This document shows positions 16,736 through 26,594 of a stretch of 64,000 nucleotides of DNA, piece after piece (the first letter of the stretch is position 1; every line of letters starts with the position of its first letter). A program made the translations under genes and the position numbers. The DNA comes from Bacteroides fragilis (GTDB lineage Bacteria > Bacteroidota > Bacteroidia > Bacteroidales > Bacteroidaceae), in assembly GCF_002849695.1 (NCBI RefSeq), contig NZ_CP018937.1, positions 1,054,001-1,118,000 on the forward strand. The letters are read 5' to 3'. The notes under the pieces were generated by a model. It was given only the letters and a program-made list of their open reading frames with translations. It had not been told where the DNA came from and searched no databases.

Positions 16736-17671
16736 ATGGATAAAGATTTACTATATAATTTTTATAAAGGAAAGGTTTCCATAGAGGAAGGACAAAGGGT
16801 CAAGGCTTGGGTAGAAGCATCAGACGAAAACGAGCGTACCTTCTATAGGGAGCGCAAAATTTTTGATGCCTTGATGCTTAATAATCCGCTTCCGGTAAAG
16901 AAAATCTCTTTTTTCAATTTTACACATAATAAAAGAATAGAGTGGCTGAAAATTGCCATTGCTGTAATATTGACACTTCTGCTTAGTTATTTCTATCAGG
17001 AGCATAAAGCCGATCTGGATTCAATGGCAATGAACACGATTTCTGTTCCTGAAGGACAAAGGACCAATGTCACATTACCCGATGGTAGTAATGTTTGGTT
17101 AAATGCATGTACAACGATACAATATCCGACTTCTTTTAACAGTCGGGAGCGTTTCGTTATATTAAAAGGAGAAGCTTATTTTGATGTGAAAAAGAATAAA
17201 AGCAAACCGTTTATTGTGCACACAGATGCCTATAGCATTGAAGTATTAGGTACGAAGTTTAATGTAGATGCATATCCGGGAACAGAAAAATTTGAAACTA
17301 CATTGATGCATGGTAGTGTTAAGGTTACTTTGAAAGCAGATTCGTCGCAAACAGTAATATTAAAACCTGATCATAAATTGTCATTAGAAAAAGGACGGTT
17401 CGTAATGACTAAAGTGGAAGATTATAATCCTTATCGCTGGAAAGAAGGGCTTATCTGTTTCTTTGACGAATCCTTTCCTACTATTATGAAAGACTTTGAA
17501 AAGTATTACGGAGTGAAAATAGTGATAGAGAATAAAAATGTATTGCAGATTAATTTTACGGGGAAATTCAGACAAACCGACGGAATAGATTATGCACTTC
17601 GTATCTTACAGAAAAATATAGATTTCCAATATGAGAAAGATAATGAAAAACAAATTATCTATATAAAATAA
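16736..17671 (+). CDS. FecR-type anti-sigma factor
   Basis: A 311-residue protein. Residues 1-75 are cytoplasmic and bind the sigma factor. One transmembrane helix is near 77-95 (WLKIAIAVILTLLLSYFY). The periplasmic FecR domain follows with VPEGQRTNVTLPDGSNVWLNACTT (near 102-125) and GEAYFDVKKNKSKPFIVHT. A C-terminal DUF4974-like part includes FTGKFRQTDGIDYALRIL. It lies 52 bp after the sigma gene and 148 bp before susC. Confidence 0.93.
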   Translation: MDKDLLYNFYKGKVSIEEGQRVKAWVEASDENERTFYRERKIFDALMLNNPLPVKKISFFNFTHNKRIEWLKIAIAVILTLLLSYFYQEHKADLDSMAMNTISVPEGQRTNVTLPDGSNVWLNACTTIQYPTSFNSRERFVILKGEAYFDVKKNKSKPFIVHTDAYSIEVLGTKFNVDAYPGTEKFETTLMHGSVKVTLKADSSQTVILKPDHKLSLEKGRFVMTKVEDYNPYRWKEGLICFFDESFPTIMKDFEKYYGVKIVIENKNVLQINFTGKFRQTDGIDYALRILQKNIDFQYEKDNEKQIIYIK

Positions 17672-17819
17672 AGTATTAATTCTTAAAAGCGAAATGCCTA
17701 TGAAAAATGATCTAAGTTAACCTATTGAAAATGCCGATAAGTGTTCCCGCACCTACCGGCATAAGAAATCAACACAATTTTTTATTAAAAATGTATCAAT
17801 TTAAAATCTATACAAAGGT

Positions 17820-20800
17820 ATGAAAAATAACACTTTGTCGGGGTCATATTACCCTAAAAATCCCCAAATAAAACATTTTTTTAGAATTATGAGAATTACA
17901 TTATTCCTATTGATGGCATGTGTTTTTTCTTTGTATGCCGGAAATTCCTATTCTCAAAATACAAAAGTTAGTCTTGCCATGGATAATGTAGGACTAAATA
18001 AGGTCTTAGAGGCGATAGAGAGTCAGACTGATTATCTTTTTATTTATAATAGTCAGATAAATGTCAATAAGATAGTTACTATTAAGGCAAATAAGCAGGC
18101 CGTTTCAAAGGTATTAGATCAAATATTACAGAATACTGGCATTGAATATAAATTGGAAGGCTCGCATATTATATTAGAGAAAAAAACAGAAGAAGTGCAC
18201 AATAATTCATCTGTTGTTCAACAACAAACTAAAAAGATAGCCGGAACAGTGGTAGATAAGACAGGAGAGGCCATTATTGGAGCGAATGTCAAAATACAAG
18301 GTACAGATAAAGGAACTATTACTGACCTCGATGGTAATTTCACCTTGGAGGTTGCTCCAAAGGATGTACTTATTATCAGTTATATAGGTTATTTGGATGT
18401 AAAAGTTCCCATAGCCGGACAAAAACATATCCATGTGGCGTTGTCTGAGGATAATAAAATGTTGGACGAGGTTGTTGTAATTGGTTATGGAACTACTTCT
18501 ACACGCAAGATGGCATCTGCAGTTACAGCCGTGAAAGGTGAGAAATTGCAGGACCTGCCATTTAGTAGCGTAACAGCTTCACTGGCCGGACGTGCAACAG
18601 GTGTTATTGTACAATCATCAGGTGGTGAACCGGGATCTACCCCTTCTATCTCGATCCGCGGTGGTGGTGCACCTGTCTATGTCATAGATGGTGTTATTTC
18701 CGATGCATGGGATTTCAATACGCTGAATCCGAATGATATTGAAAGCCTTTCAATTCTTAAGGATGCAGCATCTCTGGCTGTTTACGGTTCACGGGCTGCC
18801 AATGGTATTGTGATGGTGAAAACCAAGCAGGGAGGTAAAGGAAAGACAGCGGTAACATATACGTTCAATGCTGAATTTAGCCAACCCACCAAATTACTGG
18901 AGAAAACCCGTGGTTACGACTATGCTTACAACCAGATGCTTGCCGGCATCAATGATGGTTTGGACGAGGCGGACTTGCCTTTTAATCAAGAGGTGTTGGA
19001 TATCATTAAAAATCAGTCAGATCCTTATACGTCCGGACATGCTGATACAGACTGGTTGGGAGAAGGATTGAAAACTTTTGCTCCTCAATACAAGCATACG
19101 GTATCATTAAGTGGGAGTGGCAATAAGGTGAATTATTATATTTCTCTGGGCATGCTCAATCAAGGTAGTATCTATACTTCGGATGCATTGAACTACGACC
19201 GCTATACAGTTCGCAGTAATGTTAACACAACTTTTGACAAGATTGGTCTGAAAGTCAGCCTGAATCTGAACGGAGCTTATGAAAAAAAGGAATACCCTTC
19301 CTTCTCGGGCGCAAAGATCTGGGAAGATCTTTATAACCAGTCTCCATTGAATCCGGCTTACAATAAGGATGGTACTTATGCAGCGGTTACCGACCATCCG
19401 TTGGCCGAAATGGACAAGCGTTCGGGATATGACAGGAACTATGGCAAATTCATTAATACGCAACTGGCGGCAGATTGGACATTGCCTTGGTTAAAGGAGT
19501 TAACCTTGGGGGCTATGTTCAACTATCGTCTGAACGACTCACATGTGAAGAAATTCAGTACTAAGGCTCCTCAGTATTACGCAGATGGATCTATATATCC
19601 AATAGGTAAACCGACATTGAATGAAGAAGGCTATTGGGGAGAATCCTATAATTTTGAAGTAAGTGCCGCCTATGTGAAAATCTTTGCCGAAAAGCATACG
19701 ATTGATGCCAAATTCGTTTATAATATTGCTGAAAATACTGGATGGAATTTTAATGCATATCGTGGAGAATACTTATCTACGGTTGTGGATCAGCTATTTG
19801 CCGGTGCGGCAGATACGCAACAGAATGGCGGCAATTCAAATGAAGGAGGACGTATGGGATTGGTTGGCCGTTTGAAATATGACTTTATGAATCGATATAT
19901 AGTGGAAGGTAGTTTCCGTTACGATGGATCGGATAACTTCACTCCAGGACATCGTTGGGGATTTTTCCCCTCCGGAGCGGTGGCGTGGGCCATCACCGAA
20001 GAACCTTTCTTCAAAGAGTGGGATCAGCATGTATTCGACTTGCTCAAGCTACGCGCTTCTTATGGGCAGACCGGTACGGAAAACGGAGTAAACCGTTTCG
20101 GCTATCTTTCTACCTATAGTCTGGATGAGAAAAAAATAGTGATCGGGGGAAAACTGCAATCAGGATTTAGTGAAGGGGCTTTGGTGTCTCCGGAGCTGTT
20201 GAGTTGGTATCAGGTCAATTCTTTTAATCTGGGATTGGATATGGCTTTCTTCAACAGTCGCCTGAAAGGTACTTTTGATTATTTTTATTACGTAACCAAA
20301 GGTGGTTTGATGAGTCCGGGAGACCGTTATACAACTCCTTTGGGTAAACCTCTGCCACAAATAAAATCAAATAGCGAACAACGTCGTGAAGGTGTGGAAT
20401 TGACAATGCGTTGGTCAGATACGACTCCACGTAAATTCGCTTATGAGGTAGGATTCAACATGACTTACTTTAATAGCCTGTGGAAAGTCAAAGCGGATGA
20501 AGCATTGTCTGACCTGATGAATCCTTACAAACGCCAGACACATCAGACCGATTACTATGGATTGGGATATATAGATACAGGGCTCTACCAAAACAAAGAG
20601 GATATTCTGAATTCCCCTCGAAGATTGGGATCTACCCAAACTAAGCTCGGAGATATTGGCTATACGGATGTGAACGGTGATGGTAAAATAGACGGTGAAG
20701 ACCAGGTACGTATCGGAAAGCCGACAATGCCTCACTTTACTTATGCCTTTGATTTTTCTTTGGGCTATGAAGGATTCACTTTGTCTGGTTTATTTTATGG

Positions 20801-21212
20801 AACAGGTGAACGCTACATGACCCTTGGTAATCGTTATCAGACAGGTGAAGGGAAATACCTGTATTATGAAAATCAGCTGAACTATTGGAGACCGGACAAT
20901 ACAGGTGCGGATTTTCCAAGAATTTCGATCAGTTCCGGTGTGAATGGAAATAATAATAAAGCAGGATCGACTTTCTGGATGCGAAATGCATCGTATCTTC
21001 GTCTGAAGGATTTGCAGTTGAGCTATGACTTCAAATATAAATACCTGAAGAGATGCGACTGGTTGCAGACGTGTCGTGTAAATCTGAGTGGTAGCAATCT
21101 ATTTACTATTTCAGGTGTTAGCAAATTTTTCGATCCGGAAACATCGAGTACCAGTGGCGACGGATATCCTGTACAGCGAGTTTATTCAATTGGTGTAACA
21201 ATAGGTTTTTAA
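17820..21212 (+). CDS. SusC/RagA family TonB-dependent transporter with N-terminal STN domain
   Basis: A 1130-residue outer-membrane glycan importer. Signal peptide around residues 22-46 after a charged leader. STN (secretin/TonB N-terminal) domain about 50-120 (VSLAMDNVGLNKVLEAIESQTDYLFIY). Carboxypeptidase-regulatory-like domain about 137-215 (IAGTVVDKTGEAIIGANVKIQG). Then the plug (DEVVVIGYGT..., SISIRGGGAPVYVIDGV) and a 22-strand barrel to the C-terminus. The STN domain marks it as a signalling transporter that talks to the FecR protein upstream. The ATG at 17820 gives a long N-terminus; a later ATG at 17889 would start directly at the signal peptide. Confidence 0.95.
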   Translation: MKNNTLSGSYYPKNPQIKHFFRIMRITLFLLMACVFSLYAGNSYSQNTKVSLAMDNVGLNKVLEAIESQTDYLFIYNSQINVNKIVTIKANKQAVSKVLDQILQNTGIEYKLEGSHIILEKKTEEVHNNSSVVQQQTKKIAGTVVDKTGEAIIGANVKIQGTDKGTITDLDGNFTLEVAPKDVLIISYIGYLDVKVPIAGQKHIHVALSEDNKMLDEVVVIGYGTTSTRKMASAVTAVKGEKLQDLPFSSVTASLAGRATGVIVQSSGGEPGSTPSISIRGGGAPVYVIDGVISDAWDFNTLNPNDIESLSILKDAASLAVYGSRAANGIVMVKTKQGGKGKTAVTYTFNAEFSQPTKLLEKTRGYDYAYNQMLAGINDGLDEADLPFNQEVLDIIKNQSDPYTSGHADTDWLGEGLKTFAPQYKHTVSLSGSGNKVNYYISLGMLNQGSIYTSDALNYDRYTVRSNVNTTFDKIGLKVSLNLNGAYEKKEYPSFSGAKIWEDLYNQSPLNPAYNKDGTYAAVTDHPLAEMDKRSGYDRNYGKFINTQLAADWTLPWLKELTLGAMFNYRLNDSHVKKFSTKAPQYYADGSIYPIGKPTLNEEGYWGESYNFEVSAAYVKIFAEKHTIDAKFVYNIAENTGWNFNAYRGEYLSTVVDQLFAGAADTQQNGGNSNEGGRMGLVGRLKYDFMNRYIVEGSFRYDGSDNFTPGHRWGFFPSGAVAWAITEEPFFKEWDQHVFDLLKLRASYGQTGTENGVNRFGYLSTYSLDEKKIVIGGKLQSGFSEGALVSPELLSWYQVNSFNLGLDMAFFNSRLKGTFDYFYYVTKGGLMSPGDRYTTPLGKPLPQIKSNSEQRREGVELTMRWSDTTPRKFAYEVGFNMTYFNSLWKVKADEALSDLMNPYKRQTHQTDYYGLGYIDTGLYQNKEDILNSPRRLGSTQTKLGDIGYTDVNGDGKIDGEDQVRIGKPTMPHFTYAFDFSLGYEGFTLSGLFYGTGERYMTLGNRYQTGEGKYLYYENQLNYWRPDNTGADFPRISISSGVNGNNNKAGSTFWMRNASYLRLKDLQLSYDFKYKYLKRCDWLQTCRVNLSGSNLFTISGVSKFFDPETSSTSGDGYPVQRVYSIGVTIGF

Positions 21213-21227
21213 TAGGGAGGAATAAAT

Positions 21228-22925
21228 ATGAATAAGATAAAGAATTTATTTGTAATTATGCTATTTGCCTTGGTCGCCTTTTCCTGCAGTGATATATTGG
21301 ACAAGGGACCACTTGACAAATATTCGGAGAATGATGTGTGGAAAAGTACTGACCTGACACAAGCATTCATTTATACTGCGTTGGCCAATGCTACGAATAT
21401 GATGGTTTGGAAAGATAATTGGACTGATAATGAGGCTATTCTGGAAGATGGGCGAGATGTGAATGCAGAATTGATAGACCGTTATTATGATGCGGGATGG
21501 AATAAGTATGAAGATATCCGTCGTTGCAACATGGTGTTGGCACGTGTTCCGGAAGCTCCCTTTACGAATGCGGAAAAAGCTAATTTTATAGCACAGGCTA
21601 AGACGATACGTGCTATGATCTATTTTACGCGTGCTCGCTTGTTCGGTAAACTGATGTTAGTGAAAGAACTTATTGATCCGGAAGCGGATATGAAGTTCCC
21701 TCGTACGGCTACAGTGAAAGAAACTTATGATTTCATACTGAATGACCTCAAGGAGGCTGCTCCTGATCTGCCTGTAGATGCTCCATCGGGCGCACTATCA
21801 CGCGGTGTCGCCTACGCATTGTTGGGAGAAGCAGCTTTGCATGGAGCTGCATACATTGAAAATGGACAGGAAGAGTATTACAGGATAGCAGCAAAGGCCT
21901 GTGAAGATCTGTTTGCACTGGACAAATACTCACTGGATGGTGACTACGCTGGTATTTTCAATGATTACGATCATTCATTGGTTTCAAGCGAGATAATTCT
22001 GGCACAATGGAGAAGTGCTGAAAATACGAATTTTTCAGATACTTGGATGCAGAGACTGGTTCCTAATATTGATCCCTCTAAATTGATTGCCGATGTGCAG
22101 GCAAAATATCCTTTGGTAGAGGAGATGGCTGGTTGGCCGCAAAGATTTCCTTCTGTTGATTTAGTGAATGATTATCTTGTAGTTGATGAGGATGGAAAAG
22201 CCAAAGAATGGGACCAGACTTCTTATTATCGGAAATTCTTGGCTGACGGAGGAACAGTTGAAGATGCTATTTACAAGAATCGTGATAAACGATTCAAGGC
22301 TTCTATCGTTTACGACGGATGTTCTTATTTCGCTAATAGGGTGTGGCTTCGTGAGGGAGGTAATCTATATTATACTTCCAAAACGACAGAATTCTGGGGG
22401 ATGCCGGTATCAGGATATGTTTATCGGAAATGTGTTTATGAAGCCAAGCGTTTGCTAAACACGGAGAAAACGAATTATCATTATACTTTATTACGTTTGG
22501 GACGTTCTTATCTGAATTATGCGGAAATCAAGTTGCGGCAGGGTGATAAGGAAACGGCTATTGACTATATCAATAAGACGAGGGTGATCCATGGCGGTTT
22601 GCCGGAATTGCAAAAATCCTTATCATTGGAAGAAACCTGGAAAGAGTATAAACGTGAACGCCGTATAGAACTTGTCAATGAAGGCGACCGATACTGGAGT
22701 GTACTTCGTTGGGGCAAGGCTGACGGTCTGGAGATTGTTCCGGAACTGACAGTTGAACAGAAGTTCATGAAAATAGCTCCTGATGGAAGATCTTTTGAGA
22801 TAATTCCACTACCCATTTACCAAAGTGATAATGAGCGTACTTTCACCAAGAAACATTATTTATTCCCTGTACCGCAAGGAGAACGTGATCTGAATCCAAA
22901 TCTGGACCAGAACGAGGGATGGTAG
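21228..22925 (+). CDS. SusD/RagB family glycan-binding lipoprotein
   Basis: A 565-residue lipoprotein (signal to about residue 19, lipobox FSC, then SDILDKGPLDKYSENDVW, a typical SusD start). TPR-like helices follow (EDIRRCNMVLARVPEA, AQAKTIRAMIYFTRARLFGK) and the C-terminal SusD domain has RLGRSYLNYAEIKLRQGD and ERRIELVNEGDRYWSVLRWG. It is the lid partner of the SusC 15 bp upstream and binds the glycan at the cell surface. Confidence 0.95.
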   Translation: MNKIKNLFVIMLFALVAFSCSDILDKGPLDKYSENDVWKSTDLTQAFIYTALANATNMMVWKDNWTDNEAILEDGRDVNAELIDRYYDAGWNKYEDIRRCNMVLARVPEAPFTNAEKANFIAQAKTIRAMIYFTRARLFGKLMLVKELIDPEADMKFPRTATVKETYDFILNDLKEAAPDLPVDAPSGALSRGVAYALLGEAALHGAAYIENGQEEYYRIAAKACEDLFALDKYSLDGDYAGIFNDYDHSLVSSEIILAQWRSAENTNFSDTWMQRLVPNIDPSKLIADVQAKYPLVEEMAGWPQRFPSVDLVNDYLVVDEDGKAKEWDQTSYYRKFLADGGTVEDAIYKNRDKRFKASIVYDGCSYFANRVWLREGGNLYYTSKTTEFWGMPVSGYVYRKCVYEAKRLLNTEKTNYHYTLLRLGRSYLNYAEIKLRQGDKETAIDYINKTRVIHGGLPELQKSLSLEETWKEYKRERRIELVNEGDRYWSVLRWGKADGLEIVPELTVEQKFMKIAPDGRSFEIIPLPIYQSDNERTFTKKHYLFPVPQGERDLNPNLDQNEGW

Positions 22926-22962
22926 AAAAATGCTGACGTCTAATTATTAAAGTATTACGAAT

Positions 22963-23421
22963 ATGAAGAAACTTATAAATACTATTTTGTTAATATTTCT
23001 AATAGGTACAGTTTCATCGTGCCTGAAATCTGGATTGGATGATTTGGAGGCCTATAATGAAGCTGAAATTACTAATTTGAACTTTGAATATCGTTGGTGG
23101 GATGAGGCTAAGAATCAGATGGCTGTTAAAACACTCAACATTGAAAAACAAATTTCGAAAGACGATAATCTGATTACCTGCAAACTAACGGTTCCAACCG
23201 CCAGTGGCAACTTTACAGATGCTGTCAGGCAAAATGTATCATTAAGTAATCTTATTGCCTATATGGATCTTTCTACTGCTGCCAGGATTGCGCCCTTGAA
23301 CGGAGCTCCTAAATTGGGTACTCCTGGCGATTTCTCAGCTAAGGAGTTTAAATATCAGGTGACTGCCGCCGATGGTACGAAAAAAGAATGGACAATAAAG
23401 ATTACGGATTTTGTGAAATAA
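22963..23421 (+). CDS. Small surface lipoprotein, DUF5018-like
   Basis: A 152-residue lipoprotein (MKKLINTILLIFLIGTVSSC, lipobox SSC). The mature part is a beta-sandwich-like domain ending in FKYQVTAADGTKKEWTIKIT, a pattern seen in DUF5018-type domains of Bacteroides polysaccharide loci. It sits between susD and the glycosidase and may be an accessory glycan-binding protein. No catalytic residues can be seen. Confidence 0.7.
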   Translation: MKKLINTILLIFLIGTVSSCLKSGLDDLEAYNEAEITNLNFEYRWWDEAKNQMAVKTLNIEKQISKDDNLITCKLTVPTASGNFTDAVRQNVSLSNLIAYMDLSTAARIAPLNGAPKLGTPGDFSAKEFKYQVTAADGTKKEWTIKITDFVK

Positions 23422-23538
23422 GAATAACTATTGAAGTTACTCGGATTACTAATTGAAATGGGGAGGGAAGATATTTGAAAAATATCTTCCTTCATCTGTT
23501 ATTATATTATATTAGTGAAATTAATAAAAAGAAGAACT

Positions 23539-25041
23539 ATGAATAAACCCTATTTAATTGCATTTCTACTCTCTTTAGCCTTATGGACAGTCATTCCTTC
23601 TGCTTCTGCCGGAGATGTTATTTTTAAAGTATTTGAAGGGAAACCACGTATCAATTCTCCTCAGATTACAGGTAATTATCCTTCAACTCCATTTATCTTT
23701 TATATTCCGACTTCTGGTCAGCGACCGATGCGATGGAGTGCCGAAAAACTTCCCGAAGGATTGGAAGTGGATTCGAAAACTGGTATTATAAGTGGAGTCG
23801 TGACCTCCAAAGGAGATTATACTGTGACTCTCAAGGCTGAGAATGCATTAGGTGTAAGTGTGAAACAAATGGTCATCCGTATTGGTGATGAATTACTATT
23901 AACTCCTCCAATGGGCTGGAACAGTTGGAATACTTTCGGACAGCACCTGACTGAAGAATTGATCTTGCAAACGGCGGATGCGATGATAGAGAACGGAATG
24001 CGTGATTTAGGATATTCCTATATTAATATAGATGACTTTTGGCAGTTGCCGGAACGGGGGGCTGACGGACATTTGCAGATTGATAAAACTAAGTTTCCAC
24101 GTGGGATAAAATATGTAGCTGATTATCTGCACGAACGCGGATTTAAATTGGGAATTTATTCGGATGCGGCCGAAAAAACTTGTGGTGGTGTTTGCGGTAG
24201 CTACGGATATGAAGAAACAGATGCAAAAGATTTTGCCTCTTGGGGAGTTGACTTGTTGAAATATGACTATTGTAATGCTCCTGTGGGTAGGGTAGAAGCT
24301 GTGGAACGATATGCGAAGATGGGAAGAGCTCTGAGGGCTACCAATCGTTCGATTGTCTATTCAATTTGTGAGTGGGGACAGCGTGAACCTTGGAAGTGGG
24401 CGAAGCAAGTGGGGGGACATTTATGGAGAGTATCAGGAGATATCGGTGACATCTGGTATCGAGATGCAAACCATGTTGGGGGATTACGTGGTATATTGAA
24501 TATCCTTGAAATCAATGCTCCTCTGAGTGAATATGCCGGTCCATCCGGTTGGAATGACCCGGACATGTTAGTGGTTGGAATAGATGGAAAAAGTAAGAGT
24601 ATTGGTTATGAGTCGGAAGGATGTACCCAGGAACAATATAAATCCCATTTTAGCCTGTGGTGTATGATGGCTTCTCCTTTACTTTCCGGAAACGATGTGC
24701 GCAATATGAATGATAGTACATTAAAAATCTTGTTGAATGCTGATTTAATAGCTATTAATCAGGATATATTAGGTAGACAGGCAGAACGAAGCATCCGTTC
24801 GGATCATTATGATATTTGGGTCAAACCGTTGGCAGATGGACGTAAGGCTGTGGCTTGTTTTAACCGGGCAAGTTCTCCGCAAACTGTGATATTGGATGAA
24901 AATACGATTGCCGATTTGTCATTCGAACAGATATACTGTTTGGACAACCATTTGACAAAGAGTGGTAGTGATTCAAAGGAACTGATAGTGAAACTGGCCC
25001 CTTATCAATGTAAGGTCTATATTTTCGGTAAAACGAATTGA
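23539..25041 (+). CDS. Glycoside hydrolase family 27 (alpha-galactosidase type) with N-terminal Ig-like domain
   Basis: A 500-residue secreted enzyme. Signal peptide to about residue 24 (SASA). Putative Ig/NPCBM-associated domain about 40-116 (PRINSPQITGN..., LPEGLEVDSKTGIISG). GH27 TIM barrel from 122: MGWNSWNTFGQ, YINIDDFW, LLKYDYCN with the nucleophile Asp243, and WRVSGDIGDIW with the likely acid/base Asp301. A C-terminal beta domain ends the chain. GH27 also includes alpha-N-acetylgalactosaminidases and beta-L-arabinopyranosidases, so galactose specificity is only the likeliest. Start at ATG 23539 is preferred over the upstream GTG because the signal peptide begins there. It is the only degradative enzyme of the locus. 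Confidence 0.9.
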   Translation: MNKPYLIAFLLSLALWTVIPSASAGDVIFKVFEGKPRINSPQITGNYPSTPFIFYIPTSGQRPMRWSAEKLPEGLEVDSKTGIISGVVTSKGDYTVTLKAENALGVSVKQMVIRIGDELLLTPPMGWNSWNTFGQHLTEELILQTADAMIENGMRDLGYSYINIDDFWQLPERGADGHLQIDKTKFPRGIKYVADYLHERGFKLGIYSDAAEKTCGGVCGSYGYEETDAKDFASWGVDLLKYDYCNAPVGRVEAVERYAKMGRALRATNRSIVYSICEWGQREPWKWAKQVGGHLWRVSGDIGDIWYRDANHVGGLRGILNILEINAPLSEYAGPSGWNDPDMLVVGIDGKSKSIGYESEGCTQEQYKSHFSLWCMMASPLLSGNDVRNMNDSTLKILLNADLIAINQDILGRQAERSIRSDHYDIWVKPLADGRKAVACFNRASSPQTVILDENTIADLSFEQIYCLDNHLTKSGSDSKELIVKLAPYQCKVYIFGKTN

Positions 25042-25570
25042 AATGTACTAGTTTGTTAAATATTTAATTGGCAATTATGCCGCAAATATAATTCTCACTT
25101 TCCATTGCTTTCGATTTATTTCCTAAACTGGGTTAAATGTCCAACACGGAGATAAATCGTTGCATGAGAAAGCTGTTGTGCTGAACTTCTTTCACAGAAG
25201 CTATTTTAAGTTCGTGTCAGTTGAGAAATGCAACTTGCACATTTTCCCATTTTTATCTTTCCCGGATTCATCATGATAAAGAACGATTTGAACCGAATGG
25301 TCCAAGTTTATTTGATTTTGAATTAGCTTCAATCTTAATGTGATATTATCTATAAGATAAACTATCGTTTTTAAAGCTGATCATTGCGTGGAACGCACTC
25401 TTTAAGTAATAGGCAGACTGATGGGATATCTGTTTGAACTTGCCAAATTGGTAACCTCACCTCTTTTAACATTTTATCTTCTTCGTCTTCTTTTGCTTTC
25501 TTTAGGGAGTAAGGGGCAATCATTCTTAGGGATATATTGTTCTTACAGCAACATCTAAACTTAAAAACGT
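25042..25570. other. 529-bp spacer between the polysaccharide locus and hdcA
   Basis: I find no gene, tandem repeat or strong hairpin here. The sequence is AT-rich with stops in all frames. A TATATTGT near 25537 is one mismatch from a -7 element but has no -33 partner. A decayed gene cannot be excluded. Confidence 0.4.
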
Positions 25571-26467
25571 ATGAAAGATCTTGTGTCCGGCATCCGGTAT
25601 GATGCCTCTAATGTGATTAGTCAGGCTATAGGGCCAAGTAAAGAATTTTGCATGGGATATTTAAATCCCGGCGTTGTGGGTGGTGAAGGATATATTTCGA
25701 CTATGAAATTGTCAGTCGGTACAGTCAACGTGAAAGACCTCGATGCAATAACCGAAAGGATTGTAGCAAAAGATCGTTGTGAGAAGAATGACGCGTATCT
25801 CGGGCAAGTCAATCTGATGAAAGCTTCTTCTTTTTGCGGACAGAATGGAGCTATTTGGGGATTTGATCTGGCGATGCACGATGACATTGCCAAAAGAAAA
25901 GAAATGCCTATCTATATGCAGGCGCAACCCGATGGAGTAGACATCCCTGTTTATAATATCCGTCCGTTGCTGGAGGCAACCGAACGTCTGTTCGGCCGTG
26001 CCAAGGAGCGCCGTTTCCCTGTGCTTCCGGGAGCTTACGTACCGGGAGGAAGCAGAAAAGTTGTGGCGTGCGGTCCCGTATGGGTATGGTCTGTAATCGG
26101 CCTGGCCATTCTGAAAGACCGTAGTAAAGGAGCTTGCCTGTTTGTAAAAGATGCAGGCACCTATGGAGACGATTCGACAACAGAAGGTGAAGCCATCGGT
26201 TTTTTGGAAGGCATACTCCGCAAGGCAACCAATAGTATTGCTCTTTGCGGTGAAGATCAGGATGTGATCTACGACCGTATTTACATCGGTTATAAATATA
26301 CATTTGTAGAGCCCGGTCAGGTAGGTTGTGCCCTGTCGTGCACTCCCGCCATTTATATGGCGCAAAATGCTATTCCTGCCGATATGAAACCGGCCGATCT
26401 TTGCCAGATGACTATTAGTGACTGGGAAGAGAAGCTGGGGTTGGAAGAGTTGACGATCTTCGAATAG
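25571..26467 (+). CDS. hdcA: Pyruvoyl-dependent histidine decarboxylase
   Basis: A 298-residue proenzyme of the pyruvoyl family that converts histidine to histamine and CO2. It aligns along its length, by eye, with the Lactobacillus enzyme: MGYLNPGVVGGEGYI, the active-site region IVAKDRCEKNDAYLGQVN with Asp68, the self-cleavage site ASSFCGQNGAIWGFDLAMHDDI, PVYNIRPLLEATERLFGRAKERRFP, and GQVGCALSC. Cleavage should fall between Ser86 and Ser87, turning Ser87 into the pyruvoyl group of the alpha chain. It has no adjacent histidine/histamine antiporter or hisS-like gene, unlike the lactic-acid-bacteria clusters. A large spacer lies upstream and a long palindrome follows. Confidence 0.88.
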   Translation: MKDLVSGIRYDASNVISQAIGPSKEFCMGYLNPGVVGGEGYISTMKLSVGTVNVKDLDAITERIVAKDRCEKNDAYLGQVNLMKASSFCGQNGAIWGFDLAMHDDIAKRKEMPIYMQAQPDGVDIPVYNIRPLLEATERLFGRAKERRFPVLPGAYVPGGSRKVVACGPVWVWSVIGLAILKDRSKGACLFVKDAGTYGDDSTTEGEAIGFLEGILRKATNSIALCGEDQDVIYDRIYIGYKYTFVEPGQVGCALSCTPAIYMAQNAIPADMKPADLCQMTISDWEEKLGLEELTIFE

Positions 26468-26484
26468 GAGTTTTGTAATCAAAT

Positions 26485-26587
26485 ACAAGCTACGGACAGG
26501 TACACAGGTTTATGATCCTGAGGACGGGTTTCTTTTCTATTCGTCCCTGGTTGTTCGTTTGTGGTAGGTGTACCTTCCGTAGCTTGT
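26485..26587. terminator. Long cruciform between convergent hdcA and nudC
   Basis: A left arm at 26485-26505 (begins ACAAGCTACGGA) pairs with a right arm at 26568-26587 (ends CCGTAGCTTGT) with one bulged base. Inside, AGGACG (26521-26526) and CGTCCCT (26542-26548) give a second stem. It probably terminates transcription from both sides; a structured small RNA is an alternative. Confidence 0.55.
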
Positions 26588-26594
26588 TCTGTTT

